Shown here piece after piece: positions 1 to 8,543 of a DNA stretch of 47,038 nucleotides. How positions within the stretch are numbered: the first letter of the stretch is position 1; each line of letters starts with the position of its first letter. Location: NCBI GenBank assembly GCA_902615835.1, contig CACMQL010000012.1:1-47038 (forward strand). The letters run 5' to 3'. The DNA comes from an uncultured Verrucomicrobiota bacterium. GTDB lineage: Bacteria; Verrucomicrobiota; Verrucomicrobiia; Opitutales; Seribacteraceae. The translations under genes were made by a program, and so were the position numbers. The notes below the pieces were generated by a model. That model had not been told where the DNA came from. It did no database searches and saw only the letters and a program-made list of their open reading frames with translations.

Positions 1-1
1 A

Positions 2-1099
2 GATGCAGTCCATGCTCCTATAGTTGTTGAACCAGCAAATCTCGTCATTCAGGCATTTGACGAAGTCAAAACATATGGGCGAGGTGCAGTTTTGGATGTG
101 AGTGTTTTCGCAGCCCGAGGCTTGCAAGGTGTAGACCAAGTCACAACCGTTTCACTTCAAAGCGATGGAGAAAGTACAAATGCAGCATTGGGTTATTATG
201 ATATCGTACCGAGTGAAGCCCGCGGTCCAAACTTTGACCCTAATAATTACGACATAGTTTATCTCTATGGAGCCTTACTTGTGGAAGCTTCCCCCTTCGA
301 GCAGAAGACTGCTTTGGTAAGCATAGAAAGTGTTCAAAATCGAATTTTTCTAAATCAAACATCATCCATTCAGTCAGTAGATACATCTACTTTTTCAACG
401 ATCACTCCTACCTCTATTGGTCCTCCTCCCCCCACTTTTATTAATGCAACTCCGACCACTCTCGCTGTGCCCCCTTCAGTTTTGTCAACTATCCCATTTA
501 TTCCTCCTACAAACAGTGTTGTGGCACCAAGTACTTTCACTGTACCTCTAACACTGGAGACAGATTCTACGTCGATTAGCATACTGGAGGATTCACCATT
601 GTTGACATCTGAACCAGCACCCTCACCCGCAACCACGCAGGAAGCAAACCCCACCCCTGAACCGACACCAATACCCGCAACAACGCCGGAAGTAAATCCT
701 ACGCCTGAATCAAATCCTGTGCCCGCCCCTGAGGCATCAAGGATGCAGAATAGTGCTAAAGTGCCGGAGAGTTCTACAGGGCTAACCGTAGATTTAGTGG
801 ACAGCCCCGACACAACTACGGTTGGATTGATTACGGTAACAGTTCCCAAAGAAACCACCTCAGCAGGAACAGGCTTTTCTTTTGAGGTGCCTCAGGAAAT
901 CTCATCGATGTCTCAACAGCAACAGGTGTCGGTCGAGGTAACCTTGGAAACTGGTGAACCGCTTCCCTCGTGGCTCAATTATCAAGAGGAAAGCGGGAAG
1001 TTCATCTCAGCCTCGGTTCCGGACGGGGTTTTCCCGATAACTGTTATTATGAAAATCGGGTCTCAGCAAGTCGCTGTGGTAATCTCTGAAAAGGGATAA
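2..1099 (+). CDS. C-terminal part of large MBG/YDG-repeat surface adhesin (5' end outside window)
   Basis: The reading frame is open from base 2, so the gene begins upstream of the window; the first in-window start-like codon (TTG at 92) is probably internal. The first ~95 codons match the repeat pattern of MBG/YDG domains found in filamentous-haemagglutinin-type exoproteins: a 'KTYG' start, 'GLQGVDQVTTVSL', then 'NFDPNNYDIVYLYGALLVE'. A Ser/Thr/Pro-rich linker with repeated PTPEP and PATTPE units follows (about bases 350-750). The C-terminal ~100 residues contain 'LPSWLNYQEESGKFISASVP', as in putative Ig/cadherin-like domains. Inferred role: the exposed end of a secreted or surface adhesin, perhaps exported by two-partner secretion. 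No partner transporter is visible. The family call is good; the function is inferred. Confidence 0.72.
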   Translation, partial: DAVHAPIVVEPANLVIQAFDEVKTYGRGAVLDVSVFAARGLQGVDQVTTVSLQSDGESTNAALGYYDIVPSEARGPNFDPNNYDIVYLYGALLVEASPFEQKTALVSIESVQNRIFLNQTSSIQSVDTSTFSTITPTSIGPPPPTFINATPTTLAVPPSVLSTIPFIPPTNSVVAPSTFTVPLTLETDSTSISILEDSPLLTSEPAPSPATTQEANPTPEPTPIPATTPEVNPTPESNPVPAPEASRMQNSAKVPESSTGLTVDLVDSPDTTTVGLITVTVPKETTSAGTGFSFEVPQEISSMSQQQQVSVEVTLETGEPLPSWLNYQEESGKFISASVPDGVFPITVIMKIGSQQVAVVISEKG

Positions 1100-1126
1100 T
1101 AACCCATCATTTTCATTGGGTCATTA
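1097..1126. terminator. Inverted repeat between convergent stop codons
   Basis: TAAT-ACCCA (1097-1106) pairs with TGGGT-ATTA (1117-1126) with one mismatch and a 10-base loop. It spans the stop codons of the two convergent genes. Neither strand has a T-run directly after the stem, so it is at best a weak bidirectional terminator. Confidence 0.3.
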
Positions 1127-1501
1127 AAAAACTTCCTCTTCAATTCCGTCGTCGTACTCGTCATAAGTATCGAAGGAGGAACTGTCTGGTTCGCCCTGAA
1201 TATTATCTTGTCCACCTTCTTTTTGAATCTTGTATCCGTTGATCGAGGTGAACCATTTGATCACGCCGTCCCTTCCGGTCCATTCTCTTCCATTTACACG
1301 GGCATCGATGGACACTTTGTCGCCAACTTGTAAACTTTTGCTTTTTTCAATGGTGTCTTTGGTGAACTCAACAGGAACTGGATTGTCCCATTTGCCATCT
1401 CCTGTTTCCACGACCACTTGATGTTTGCGGAATCCGTTGTTTCCATATTCACGGACTTCGTCCACAAATTTAATCTCTCCTTTGATGGTAACTTCATTCA
1501 T
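1124..1501 (-). CDS. DUF3127 family OB-fold protein
   Basis: From an ATG at 1501 the product has about 125 residues. It starts MNEVTIKGEIKFVDEV and contains 'FRKHQVVVETGDG', 'VEFTKDTIEKSKSLQVGDKV', 'VNGREW' and 'FTSINGYKI'. This is the pattern of DUF3127, a small OB-fold family related to single-stranded-DNA-binding proteins. The acidic Asp/Glu-rich tail ending EEEVF also resembles an SSB-type acidic tip. A TTG at 1549 would add 16 residues, but the conserved region begins at the ATG, which I prefer. It stands alone and converges on the adhesin gene. Binding to nucleic acid is inferred from fold; the family role is not established. Confidence 0.85.
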   Translation of the reverse strand: MNEVTIKGEIKFVDEVREYGNNGFRKHQVVVETGDGKWDNPVPVEFTKDTIEKSKSLQVGDKVSIDARVNGREWTGRDGVIKWFTSINGYKIQKEGGQDNIQGEPDSSSFDTYDEYDDGIEEEVF

Positions 1502-1621
1502 AGCTTGATTCGTACTTGAAAATGATTGATTCGCCAACTGCGATTTCAATCTTGGCTAAGAAAGTTTCTGACTATGATTGTCTCTAAAGCTGATTTTGGT
1601 TTTCACAATCGGATAATTTTT

Positions 1622-2201
1622 TTAGAAATCCTTTTCTGGGTTTGGATTTTTTTCTTCCTTGGGAGAGGATAGTTCCAACAAATTACTCATCGGTCCTCTC
1701 ATCCCGGTAATACTAATATTAAATCCTTCAGCCACGCCATTTTCTTTGATTATCACATTAGTCTTCTTCTCGTCTGGTGTGGTTGTCTTGGGTAATTAGA
1801 ATGAACCCCTAAGAATTCAAATACTATATTTTCACCGCTTGCCAAGTAGGTGGGTTGGGTGCCATTGAGTCCGGCTTCCCGAAAAGTTTTCGATAAGCTA
1901 TCGGGCGGATCTTGCTGTGTTGCGGGCTAATAAATCGCGAGGTGGCAAAATTTTGGTTTTACTTAGTATTTGTGACAAGGATCAAAACTTTATCACAATA
2001 GACATCATCGCGATCTCCTTTGATCTCAATATATTTTTGGTTGTGGATAAATGTGGTGTCGAAATCCTTAATATGACCCGCTTTCATGGTGCAGAATCTG
2101 TCATATCCCCTGTTGTCAGGCCCGGCCCACACATCAACTCTACTGGAATTTTCCAAAGAGTCCTGAGCATTAGGACATTGAGGAGTCGAATAATTTGGCT
2201 T
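1622..2201 (-). pseudogene. Decayed gene debris in several minus-strand frames
   Basis: No intact gene lies here, but three adjoining minus-strand stretches look like protein coding broken by frameshifts. The first is 2201-1959 (80 codons; contains VWAGPDNRGYDRF and KYIEIKGDRDDVYCDKV). The second is 1926-1753 (contains FREAGLNGTQPTYLASGEN then IVFEFLGV). The third is 1795-1622 (contains NVIIKENGVAEGF and ISITGMRGPMSNLLELSS). The last two join smoothly if one shift occurs near 1790-1800. Read in order they suggest one former protein of about 200 residues, possibly secreted, since a hydrophobic stretch precedes it in another frame near 2230-2270. I do not recognise the family. Assembly error is the main alternative. 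Confidence 0.42.
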
Positions 2202-2327
2202 TTAAATTCCCGAGAAACCAGAGGAATTACGCAACAAATTGTTAGGAGAATTATTCCGGATGAAAGCTTCGTTTCCGTTTCTAATTCCGCATTTCAAATT
2301 AAACCCTTCCTCATAAACAAAAGGTAA

Positions 2328-2633
2328 CCGTTCCGATCAGTAAGGATCAAATGGGTGAAAGAAGTTTGGGCCAAGTTTAAAACAAGAGGAGCCCAGGTGG
2401 TTCATGGGCAGATTGAGTATTCTTTAAATGTGGGGCAAAAGTCGGAAGAATAGTATATCTTGCCAGCTAAAGTAGAGGAAAATCAGGTAACTGGGATTGT
2501 ACCTGAGAAGGCCACCTATTACCTATTTAATTTTATCGAGGAAAATAATTTTCTTATTTCTTCCCTAGACATGCCTTACCTGTTGAGCGGGGGCAAAAAA
2601 AGGGAATATTCCTTATTCTTAGAAAGCTTTTAG
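2328..2633 (+). pseudogene. 3' remnant of a gene with an in-frame TAG
   Basis: Directly after a TAA at 2325, one plus-strand frame reads convincingly to a TAG at 2631 except for an internal TAG at 2451-2453. Before it the peptide contains KWVKEVWAKFKTRGAQVVHG and IEYSLNVGQK. After it comes VTGIVPEKATYYLFNFIEEN then NFLISSLDMPYLLSGG. The composition and absence of other stops suggest the C-terminal domain of a lost gene, perhaps a secreted hydrolase such as a sulfatase, though that assignment is weak. It ends just before the convergent hldD stop. No start codon or upstream body survives, so it is treated as a truncated, nonsense-mutated remnant. Confidence 0.42.
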
Positions 2634-2652
2634 TTTGAATTGAACTTGGTAT

Positions 2653-3657
2653 TCAGAATTGACCAAGTCTTCGATCTGGAACCAGGTAGTTTACGACATA
2701 GTCCTTTACAGCATCCTCCAATTCAAAAAGAAGAATCGGGTATCCACTGGTTTCGAGTTTTTTGACTTTGGCTTCGGTAAAATACTGATACTTCTCCTTG
2801 AGAATATCGGGCATCTCGATGAACCGAACAATGGGTTCCATTTGAAGGGCAGAGAAAATAGCATGGGCCAGGTCGATCCATGATCGTGCTTTGCCGCTTC
2901 CCAGATTGAAGAGCCCCTTGGCTTTGTTGTTTTCCGTGAGCCACAGGGTCATGCAAACAGCATCCTTTACATAAAGGAAGTCACGCATCTGTTGTCCGTC
3001 TTTAAAGTCGGGATGGTGACTCTTAAAGAGAGTCATTTCTCCGGTCTCTTTAATCTGCTTGTATGCTTTGCTGACTACAGATCGCATGTTGCCCTTATGT
3101 TCCTCATTCGGACCGTATACATTGAAATATTTAAGCCCAACGATTGAGTCTAGGTAGCCTTGTTTTTGGGCATAGATGTCAAATTTTTGCTTGGACCAAC
3201 CATACAGGTTCAAGGGTTGATATCTTTCAATTTCTGTCTCCTCATCATCCATGCCCATATCACCATCCCCGTAGGTTGCGGCTGAGGAAGCGTAGATAAA
3301 ACGGACCTCGTTTTTAAGTGCCCATTCGCACAATTCTTTGGTGTAGAGTACATTGTTGTCGTTTAGATATTCTTCGTTAGTTTCGGTAGTGCTGGAACAG
3401 GCTCCCAAATGAATAACCGTTTTTACATCATTTAATTTGGGACTTTGTTCACGAAAAAGATTTCTAAAGTCCTCAGTCGGGATCTGTCCTTGAATATCAA
3501 GGGGGGCGAGGTTTCTTTCCTTCAGGCTACCAGTTTCATAATCGTCAACAGATATGACATTATTCAAGTTACGATTATTGATTCCCCAGATCATGGCACT
3601 CCCAATGAGACCGGCACCTCCGGTCACAATGGTTGTGCCCACGCCTAAATCATGCAT
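2653..3657 (-). CDS. hldD: ADP-L-glycero-D-manno-heptose 6-epimerase
   Basis: Extended-SDR sugar epimerase that converts ADP-D-glycero- to ADP-L-glycero-D-manno-heptose for the LPS inner core, in the cytoplasm. Numbered from the ATG at 3657: the Rossmann glycine motif TGGAGLIGS is at 12-20, VISVDDY follows, the substrate loop ACSSTTETNEEYL is near 86-98, YASSAATYG is at 122-130, and the catalytic pair is Tyr152/Lys156 (YGWSK). YFNVYGPNE and the RDFLYVKD segment are also typical of HldD. An in-frame start at 3708 exists, but the ATG at 3657 overlaps the proC stop by 8 bases (ATGCATGA), a translational-coupling arrangement, and puts the Rossmann motif at the usual place. It is the last gene of the operon that starts at 7363. 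Confidence 0.95.
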   Translation of the reverse strand: MHDLGVGTTIVTGGAGLIGSAMIWGINNRNLNNVISVDDYETGSLKERNLAPLDIQGQIPTEDFRNLFREQSPKLNDVKTVIHLGACSSTTETNEEYLNDNNVLYTKELCEWALKNEVRFIYASSAATYGDGDMGMDDEETEIERYQPLNLYGWSKQKFDIYAQKQGYLDSIVGLKYFNVYGPNEEHKGNMRSVVSKAYKQIKETGEMTLFKSHHPDFKDGQQMRDFLYVKDAVCMTLWLTENNKAKGLFNLGSGKARSWIDLAHAIFSALQMEPIVRFIEMPDILKEKYQYFTEAKVKKLETSGYPILLFELEDAVKDYVVNYLVPDRRLGQF

Positions 3658-4462
3658 TGGAAAGTTCGATTGACCGTTTACAAGCCGCAACGGCTGCTCT
3701 GTTGACAATTTCTCGCAACTGGTCAGACGAAAAACTCTCTAGGGCCGCTTGGGTTGTTCCATTTGGCGAAGTAACCTGTTCCCTGAGTTCTGCGGGAGAT
3801 AAAACAGAAGTCTCCATTAATTTTGCTGAACCAAAAACAGTTTGCAAGGCAAGTTCCCTAGCTATCCCGGAATCTAAACCAATCCTTTTGGCCGCTTCTT
3901 CCAAGGCACAGGTGAATTCAAAGACATAAGCGGGACCACTGCCACTGATTGCGGTCACGCGGTCGAGATCACTTTCTTGCTCCATTGGATAAATCTTACC
4001 CAGGGCAGACAAAATATTACGGATAATTTTCATTTCCGATTCTTCGGGGATCTTCATGAAAAAATAACCAGTCGCTCCTGCCCCTATCTGACCGGGCGTA
4101 TTGGGCATTGAACGAACCACATTTTTAGCTTCGGGGAAAGATTGGTGAAGCCGTGATATGGTGACACCTGCCATGATCGAAAGAACAAGGCAGTTTGCTG
4201 TCTTTTCAGCAATGCTTTGGGGAAGTTCCGCCAGTTGTTGGGGCTTGCATCCAAGAACCAAGGTTTGCGGGTTTTCTGCAAGCATCGCATCCAGATCATC
4301 GAACCGAATGATGTCAGTTGCCAAAGAAAGTTTTTCGGAGGTTCCATCTTTGGCCGAGCAACATCCAATTTGGGAGGGCCTAAAAGTCTGGGTTCGCAAA
4401 AGACCCTGCACAATCGCAGAAACCATTTTTCCAGCCCCCACAAACGCAATTTCAAGATTCAT
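3650..4462 (-). CDS. proC: Pyrroline-5-carboxylate reductase
   Basis: Catalyses the last step of proline synthesis, the NAD(P)H reduction of 1-pyrroline-5-carboxylate. The 270-residue length is normal. The N-terminal dinucleotide motif is IAFVGAGKM (5-13). LVLGCKPQQL, SIMAGVTI and VRSMPNTPGQIGAGATGYF mark the Rossmann half. The C-terminal dimer domain carries AISGSGPAYVFEF, ALQTVFGSAKL and the signature EQVTSPNGTTQAALE. It overlaps the RDD gene upstream by 11 bases and hldD downstream by 8, so it is translated from the same message. Confidence 0.96.
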   Translation of the reverse strand: MNLEIAFVGAGKMVSAIVQGLLRTQTFRPSQIGCCSAKDGTSEKLSLATDIIRFDDLDAMLAENPQTLVLGCKPQQLAELPQSIAEKTANCLVLSIMAGVTISRLHQSFPEAKNVVRSMPNTPGQIGAGATGYFFMKIPEESEMKIIRNILSALGKIYPMEQESDLDRVTAISGSGPAYVFEFTCALEEAAKRIGLDSGIARELALQTVFGSAKLMETSVLSPAELREQVTSPNGTTQAALESFSSDQLREIVNRAAVAACKRSIELSNA

Positions 4463-5069
4463 TTTTTTTGACTAAATTTTTCCGTGATGAAATGGTGATG
4501 GAAGACCCTGCCAAGTCATGGAGGCATCTTCTATTCCGGTTAAAAAAACAAAAAACAAAATTAATCAGTCCGGGGATGAAAAAAGGGGATATCAGACTTA
4601 ATGCACTTATTCCTTTCAAGACTGCCCTGGCAAATAGACGAAGCGGGGAGAGGGGAATGTCATTTCTGACGGGGGCGGTACGCAAACGCAAAGTTGCTTT
4701 CCCAAGAGTTTGTCCGTTAAAAAAAAGTTCACTGATAAAAAAATAAGTGGGGGGGACAAGACAGGCAAAAAAGATCATGGTCATCAGCATTTCGTAGGTC
4801 TCTTCCGAAAGGTTCGCATTTTCTAAAAAGTCGGTGGTCCGCCGCAGGTCAGATTGCTCATCTTGGGAGAGGAGGCTGGCATCGATAATCAATTGATTGA
4901 ATTCTATTTTTACATGCTGCGGATATGCACTAGGTAATATTTGTACAATAGACTGAAGCAGGACGATCAAAAGAATCATATCCATGGCAAATGCCAAGGT
5001 TCTTTTCCATATCGGGATGAGCTCAGGGCCATCCAGTTCTTTGGGGGAGTCGAATGAATCCGATTTCAT
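4452..5069 (-). CDS. RDD family membrane protein
   Basis: A 205-residue inner-membrane protein with the RDD family pattern. A conserved Arg/Asp pair sits in the first helix ([18 protein letters not shown]), a second helix is [19 protein letters not shown], and '[13 protein letters not shown]' leads into [10 protein letters not shown] and a third hydrophobic segment ([17 protein letters not shown]). It closes with [14 protein letters not shown] proteins are small membrane proteins of mostly unknown function, some linked to ion or stress tolerance. The start overlaps the folD stop by four bases (ATGA) and the end overlaps proC, so it is a fully embedded operon member. No substrate can be read from the sequence. 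Confidence 0.85.
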   Translation of the reverse strand: MKSDSFDSPKELDGPELIPIWKRTLAFAMDMILLIVLLQSIVQILPSAYPQHVKIEFNQLIIDASLLSQDEQSDLRRTTDFLENANLSEETYEMLMTMIFFACLVPPTYFFISELFFNGQTLGKATLRLRTAPVRNDIPLSPLRLFARAVLKGISALSLISPFFIPGLINFVFCFFNRNRRCLHDLAGSSITISSRKNLVKKNES

Positions 5070-5953
5070 GGAGTCATACCAGCTTGAAGTGATTTTTCGT
5101 AGGCTTTGACCGTGTTTCTCATAAGCATGGCAACCGTCATCGGCCCAACCCCTCCAGGGACAGGTGTAATAAAAGAGGTCAGGGGAGCAACCTCTTCGAA
5201 ATTAACATCTCCAACCAGGCGAAAGCCGGATTTGCGTGTATTGTCGGGAATCCGGTTGATCCCCACATCAAGGACAATCGCTCCCTGCTTGACCATACTT
5301 CTGCCGACGAAGAGTGGTCTGCCAATTGCAGCAATCAGGATGTCAGCTTGTCGGGTATGATTGGCAAGATCAGGTGTCCGCGAGTGGCAGTAAGTAACGG
5401 TGGCATTACCCGGCTGACCTTTTTGTAAAAGGAGTAGACCCACGGGTTTACCGACGATCAGACTCCTGCCCAGCACAACCACATGCTTGCCGGTGATATC
5501 CACCTCGGTTCTTTTTAAAAGTTCAAGGATCCCGGCCGGGGTGCAGGAGGCAAAAGCATCTTGATTCTCTTGGCATAGAAGACCAAGGTTAGTAGCATTA
5601 AAGCCATCCACATCCTTCTCTGGTAATACATGGTTGAAAATTTTATGGTCATCCATGTGGGGGGGAAGGGGGGCCTGCACCAAAATACCGTGGACATCGG
5701 AGTCTTGGTTCAAATAAGATATTTCTTTGAGTAACTGGTCTTCGGTTATAGTTTCCGGAAAGATCAGCAATCGACTTTCTATCCCCACTTTTGAGGCAGT
5801 CTTTTCTTTTTTACGAACGTAGGAAACGGAGGCCGCATCTTCTCCCACCCGCACAAATGCGACGCAAGGCTTATGGTTTTGAAAAGATGCTACCTTTTTC
5901 GAGAGTTCTTCAAGCAATTCGCTGGCTACAGCATTGCCGTCAATAAGTTCCAT
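5066..5953 (-). CDS. folD: Bifunctional methylenetetrahydrofolate dehydrogenase/cyclohydrolase
   Basis: Interconverts 5,10-methylene-, methenyl- and 10-formyl-tetrahydrofolate, the one-carbon pool for purines and formyl-Met. The length (295) is standard. The folate-site signature includes [10 protein letters not shown], where Lys51 aligns with the catalytic lysine of E. coli Fol[14 protein letters not shown] and [12 protein letters not shown] follow. The NADP-binding half has [18 protein letters not shown] and CHSRT. The C-terminal [16 protein letters not shown] is diagnostic. It sits 21 bases downstream of the secreted hypothetical and shares ATGA with the RDD gene. Confidence 0.97.
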   Translation of the reverse strand: MELIDGNAVASELLEELSKKVASFQNHKPCVAFVRVGEDAASVSYVRKKEKTASKVGIESRLLIFPETITEDQLLKEISYLNQDSDVHGILVQAPLPPHMDDHKIFNHVLPEKDVDGFNATNLGLLCQENQDAFASCTPAGILELLKRTEVDITGKHVVVLGRSLIVGKPVGLLLLQKGQPGNATVTYCHSRTPDLANHTRQADILIAAIGRPLFVGRSMVKQGAIVLDVGINRIPDNTRKSGFRLVGDVNFEEVAPLTSFITPVPGGVGPMTVAMLMRNTVKAYEKSLQAGMTP

Positions 5954-5974
5954 CTGCCCTGAGAATCAAAAAAA

Positions 5975-6586
5975 TCAGTCAATGCTCCGCAATTGCCGAG
6001 CACGAATGACGAGATCTTTTTTCCCCTCCCCGATAGGTTCAAGCTTGCCCAAGATGTTTACGCGTTTGTTTTTGTAGTCAAGGGGATCAGTAACCTTGAG
6101 ATTTTCCATGTCGACAAAGGCAAGACGGTGCCCTCTGGTGTTCTCCAATTGAAAAGGAAAATACTTTTCAAAGCCTAGGGATCTGGGTTTGAGAACAAGC
6201 GTGCCCTCAAAGTTGCGGTGCAGATTGACCGCTGGAGGAATTACCGGAGGGGTAATTTTCATATTTACACCATTCGTCTGATTTTGCTGAGTTTCTAGAG
6301 GGTCCAATTCCTGGATGACGATAGTCTTGGCGTCCTCAGAGGATGGCAGAACATCAGGTTCCACGGTTGGAACGGAAACAGGTTTTTCGTTCCATTTTTT
6401 TCTGCCTACTACGATCGGTTCCACTTCAGATTGTTCGGAACTTGGTTCCGACTGCATTTGTTCAGGTTGAGCAAAGGCATCTTCAAGACTAAAGCCGCCA
6501 CTTTTTTCTTCCGCCTGACCGCCAGGGGAGTTGAAAGCAATAATAATTAAAATTAAGGCCAAATTTTTAAATGTAATATTTCCCAT
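5975..6586 (-). CDS. Exported hypothetical protein
   Basis: A 203-residue protein with an N-terminal signal peptide (FKNLALILIIIAFNSPGGQA, likely cleavage after QAEE). A low-complexity Glu/Pro/Ser/Gln region follows to about residue 110, then a compact C-terminal domain: NFEGTLVLKPRSLGFEKYF, HRLAFVDMENLKVTD and KRVNILGKLEPIGEG. That end resembles a small beta-barrel of OB type, but I do not recognise the family. It lies between the pseudouridine synthase gene (18-base gap) and folD (21-base gap), so it is co-transcribed. Probable location is the periplasm. Confidence 0.72.
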   Translation of the reverse strand: MGNITFKNLALILIIIAFNSPGGQAEEKSGGFSLEDAFAQPEQMQSEPSSEQSEVEPIVVGRKKWNEKPVSVPTVEPDVLPSSEDAKTIVIQELDPLETQQNQTNGVNMKITPPVIPPAVNLHRNFEGTLVLKPRSLGFEKYFPFQLENTRGHRLAFVDMENLKVTDPLDYKNKRVNILGKLEPIGEGKKDLVIRARQLRSID

Positions 6587-6604
6587 TCTGGCAATTTAGA
6601 AAAT

Positions 6605-7363
6605 TTACCGTGGAAAGAGCAAACCAATTTCTTTTTCATTCAATTCCCGGAAACTACCAAGGGGAATTCTGGTAAGATGCATTCCTCCGATTGAGACTCT
6701 TCTTAGCTTCCTTATCTGATATCGAAAATGTCCAAAAACACGGCGAATCTCCCTTTTTTTCCCGTGATTCAAAATGACATTGAGTCGGGTTTCTCCAATG
6801 GGTGATTTTCCATTGGCTTTAATCTCGTTAATTCGTAAAAATTCACCCTCATCTTCAATGCCTTTCACCATCAATGGAAGGTCTTTTCCAGTGAGTGGTT
6901 GCTTTAATTCAACCTGATATCTTTTCCTTACTTCCTGAGAGGGGTGCGTGAGTTTGTGGGCCAGACTTCCGTCGTTGGTTACGATGACAAGTCCTTCACT
7001 TTCGACATCCAGACGTCCGGCACAAAATAGACGGGTTTGCAGTAGCCTGTCTGGGAGAAGTTCGAAGATTAATCTGTCCGCAAATTCATCATGATTTGAA
7101 CAAGTGTAGCCCTTTGGTTTATTAATAGCAATAGTCACTAACCTGGGCAATTGGGCACGAACGACTTTTCCATTTACCTTCACCACATCCTCCATGGGGG
7201 AAACCCTTTCCCCCAGCCGGGCAACTTTTCCATTGATTCTTACCCGTTCCTCCTGAATCCATTTCTCCCCCATTCGTCGCGAGCACAACCCCGCATCGGC
7301 CAAAAATTTTTGTAGTTTTGGCCTTTCAAGAGGGGAGTTTTGGGATGTGTCATGAATTGTCAT
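6605..7363 (-). CDS. RsuA/RluB-family 16S/23S rRNA pseudouridine synthase
   Basis: An S4 RNA-binding domain (LQKFLADAGLCSRRMGEKWI and VRINGKVARLGERV, residues ~17-75) precedes the pseudouridine synthase domain. The catalytic motif is GRLDVESEGL with Asp119. INKPKGYTCS, VTNDGSLAHKLTHPS and the C-terminal GKKREIRRVFGHF are typical of the RluB/RluE/RluF/RsuA group. The exact target uridine cannot be read; RluB is the nearest guess. It is the first gene of the minus operon leading to hldD and is divergent from fabG with about 90 bases between the two starts, which must hold both promoters. Confidence 0.9.
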   Translation of the reverse strand: MTIHDTSQNSPLERPKLQKFLADAGLCSRRMGEKWIQEERVRINGKVARLGERVSPMEDVVKVNGKVVRAQLPRLVTIAINKPKGYTCSNHDEFADRLIFELLPDRLLQTRLFCAGRLDVESEGLVIVTNDGSLAHKLTHPSQEVRKRYQVELKQPLTGKDLPLMVKGIEDEGEFLRINEIKANGKSPIGETRLNVILNHGKKREIRRVFGHFRYQIRKLRRVSIGGMHLTRIPLGSFRELNEKEIGLLFPR

Positions 7364-7453
7364 AAAAACTTGTGTGTTGCTTTACATCTACGAATCTAGC
7401 ATTTGTCAATTGAAGAGCTCTTAAAAAAGCTTTATACATTATTAAAATATTTA

Positions 7454-8203
7454 ATGAGTAAAGATTTAGATAACCAAAAAACAGCAGTTGTAACGGGGGC
7501 AGGCAGAGGAATCGGAAGAAGTATTGCCGAGTCTTTGGCTCATGATGGAATTGAAGTTTTTTGTGTTAGTAAGACGGAATCATCCTGTTGCGCGGCTGCG
7601 GAACAGATTCGTTTGAATGGAGGAGTGGCTCATGCCTTGCCCATCGATGTTTCCTCAGGAGAGGAAATTAGAAATGCCTGTGAAAAACTTTTAGAAGAGA
7701 AGAATTGTATTGATATACTTGTCAACAACGCGGGGATCACCCGCGATAACTTACTTTTCCGTATGGAGGAGGAGGATTGGAATGCCGTGCTAACCACCAA
7801 CCTAACAAGCTGTTTTCATTGGATCAAAGCGCTAGGTCGTCCCATGACCCGTAAACGATGGGGTCGGATTGTAAATGTATCATCCGTGGTTGGTCTTACC
7901 GGAAATGCGGGTCAGGCGAACTACGCCGCAGCCAAAGCCGGGATGATCGGGCTTACTAAAAGTCTTGCTCGCGAATTTTCAGCCCGTTCCGTCACGGTCA
8001 ATGCAATCGCTCCTGGATTCATCGAAACCGATATGACTTCCGGTCTGGACGACCGAGTGAAAGAAGTGGCACTTGGAACCATCCCTCTTAAACGATTTGG
8101 CAAAGTCGAAGACATTGCCGAAATGACCTCTTTTTTATGTTCTGAAAAAGCATCCTATGTCACCGGGCAAGTTTTTACGGTTGACGGAGGTATGGTCATG
8201 TGA
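7454..8203 (+). CDS. fabG: 3-oxoacyl-[ACP] reductase
   Basis: NADPH-dependent SDR that reduces beta-ketoacyl-ACP in fatty-acid elongation. From the ATG at 7454 (250 codons with the stop): TGAGRGIG (14-21), NNAG at 91-94, and the catalytic triad Ser144-Tyr157-Lys161 in VNVSSVVGLTGNAGQANYAAAK. The tail VTGQVFTVDGGM is typical of FabG. A TTG at 7403 is in frame, but the 17 extra residues do not fit the family. acpP follows after 37 bases and fabF after another 60, giving the classical fabG-acpP-fabF order. fabD, fabH and plsX are not nearby. Confidence 0.95.
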   Translation: MSKDLDNQKTAVVTGAGRGIGRSIAESLAHDGIEVFCVSKTESSCCAAAEQIRLNGGVAHALPIDVSSGEEIRNACEKLLEEKNCIDILVNNAGITRDNLLFRMEEEDWNAVLTTNLTSCFHWIKALGRPMTRKRWGRIVNVSSVVGLTGNAGQANYAAAKAGMIGLTKSLAREFSARSVTVNAIAPGFIETDMTSGLDDRVKEVALGTIPLKRFGKVEDIAEMTSFLCSEKASYVTGQVFTVDGGMVM

Positions 8204-8240
8204 GCATGAAGAAATAATCAATTAACCTATATTATATACT

Positions 8241-8483
8241 ATGTCTGAAAACAACGCAGATCGCGTAAAGAAAATTATTGTTAGTCAACTCAATGTTAGT
8301 GAAGAGCAGGTTACTCCTGAAGCAAGTTTCATCGACGATTTAGGTGCGGACTCCCTTGACCAAGTTGAATTAGTTATGGCACTAGAAGAAGAGTTTGACA
8401 CTGAAATTCCCGAAGAAGAAGCGGAAAAGCTTCAAACAGTTGGTTCTGTGATCAAATACGTCGAGGCAAACCTTTCTTCTTAG
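8241..8483 (+). CDS. acpP: Acyl carrier protein (housekeeping)
   Basis: An 80-residue acidic four-helix protein that carries growing acyl chains on a phosphopantetheine arm. The arm attaches at Ser38 in [18 protein letters not shown], the canonical fatty-acid-synthesis ACP motif. Its place between fabG and fabF confirms the role. It is the first of three ACP genes in this window and the most canonical. Confidence 0.97.
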   Translation: MSENNADRVKKIIVSQLNVSEEQVTPEASFIDDLGADSLDQVELVMALEEEFDTEIPEEEAEKLQTVGSVIKYVEANLSS

Positions 8484-8543
8484 ATCATTTTAATTCGGGG
8501 AGTGGATGGGATAGTCGCTCACTGATAATAATTTCAAGTTGAT

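Noticed and set aside
370-858. 162-codon open frame opposite the adhesin
   Set aside because: It mirrors the Pro/Thr-rich repeats; Val/Gly low complexity, no start context or domain.
1917-2327. 136-codon plus-strand frame
   Set aside because: Protein-like signal is stronger on the opposite strand (fragments at 1622-2201); the plus peptide has no domain.
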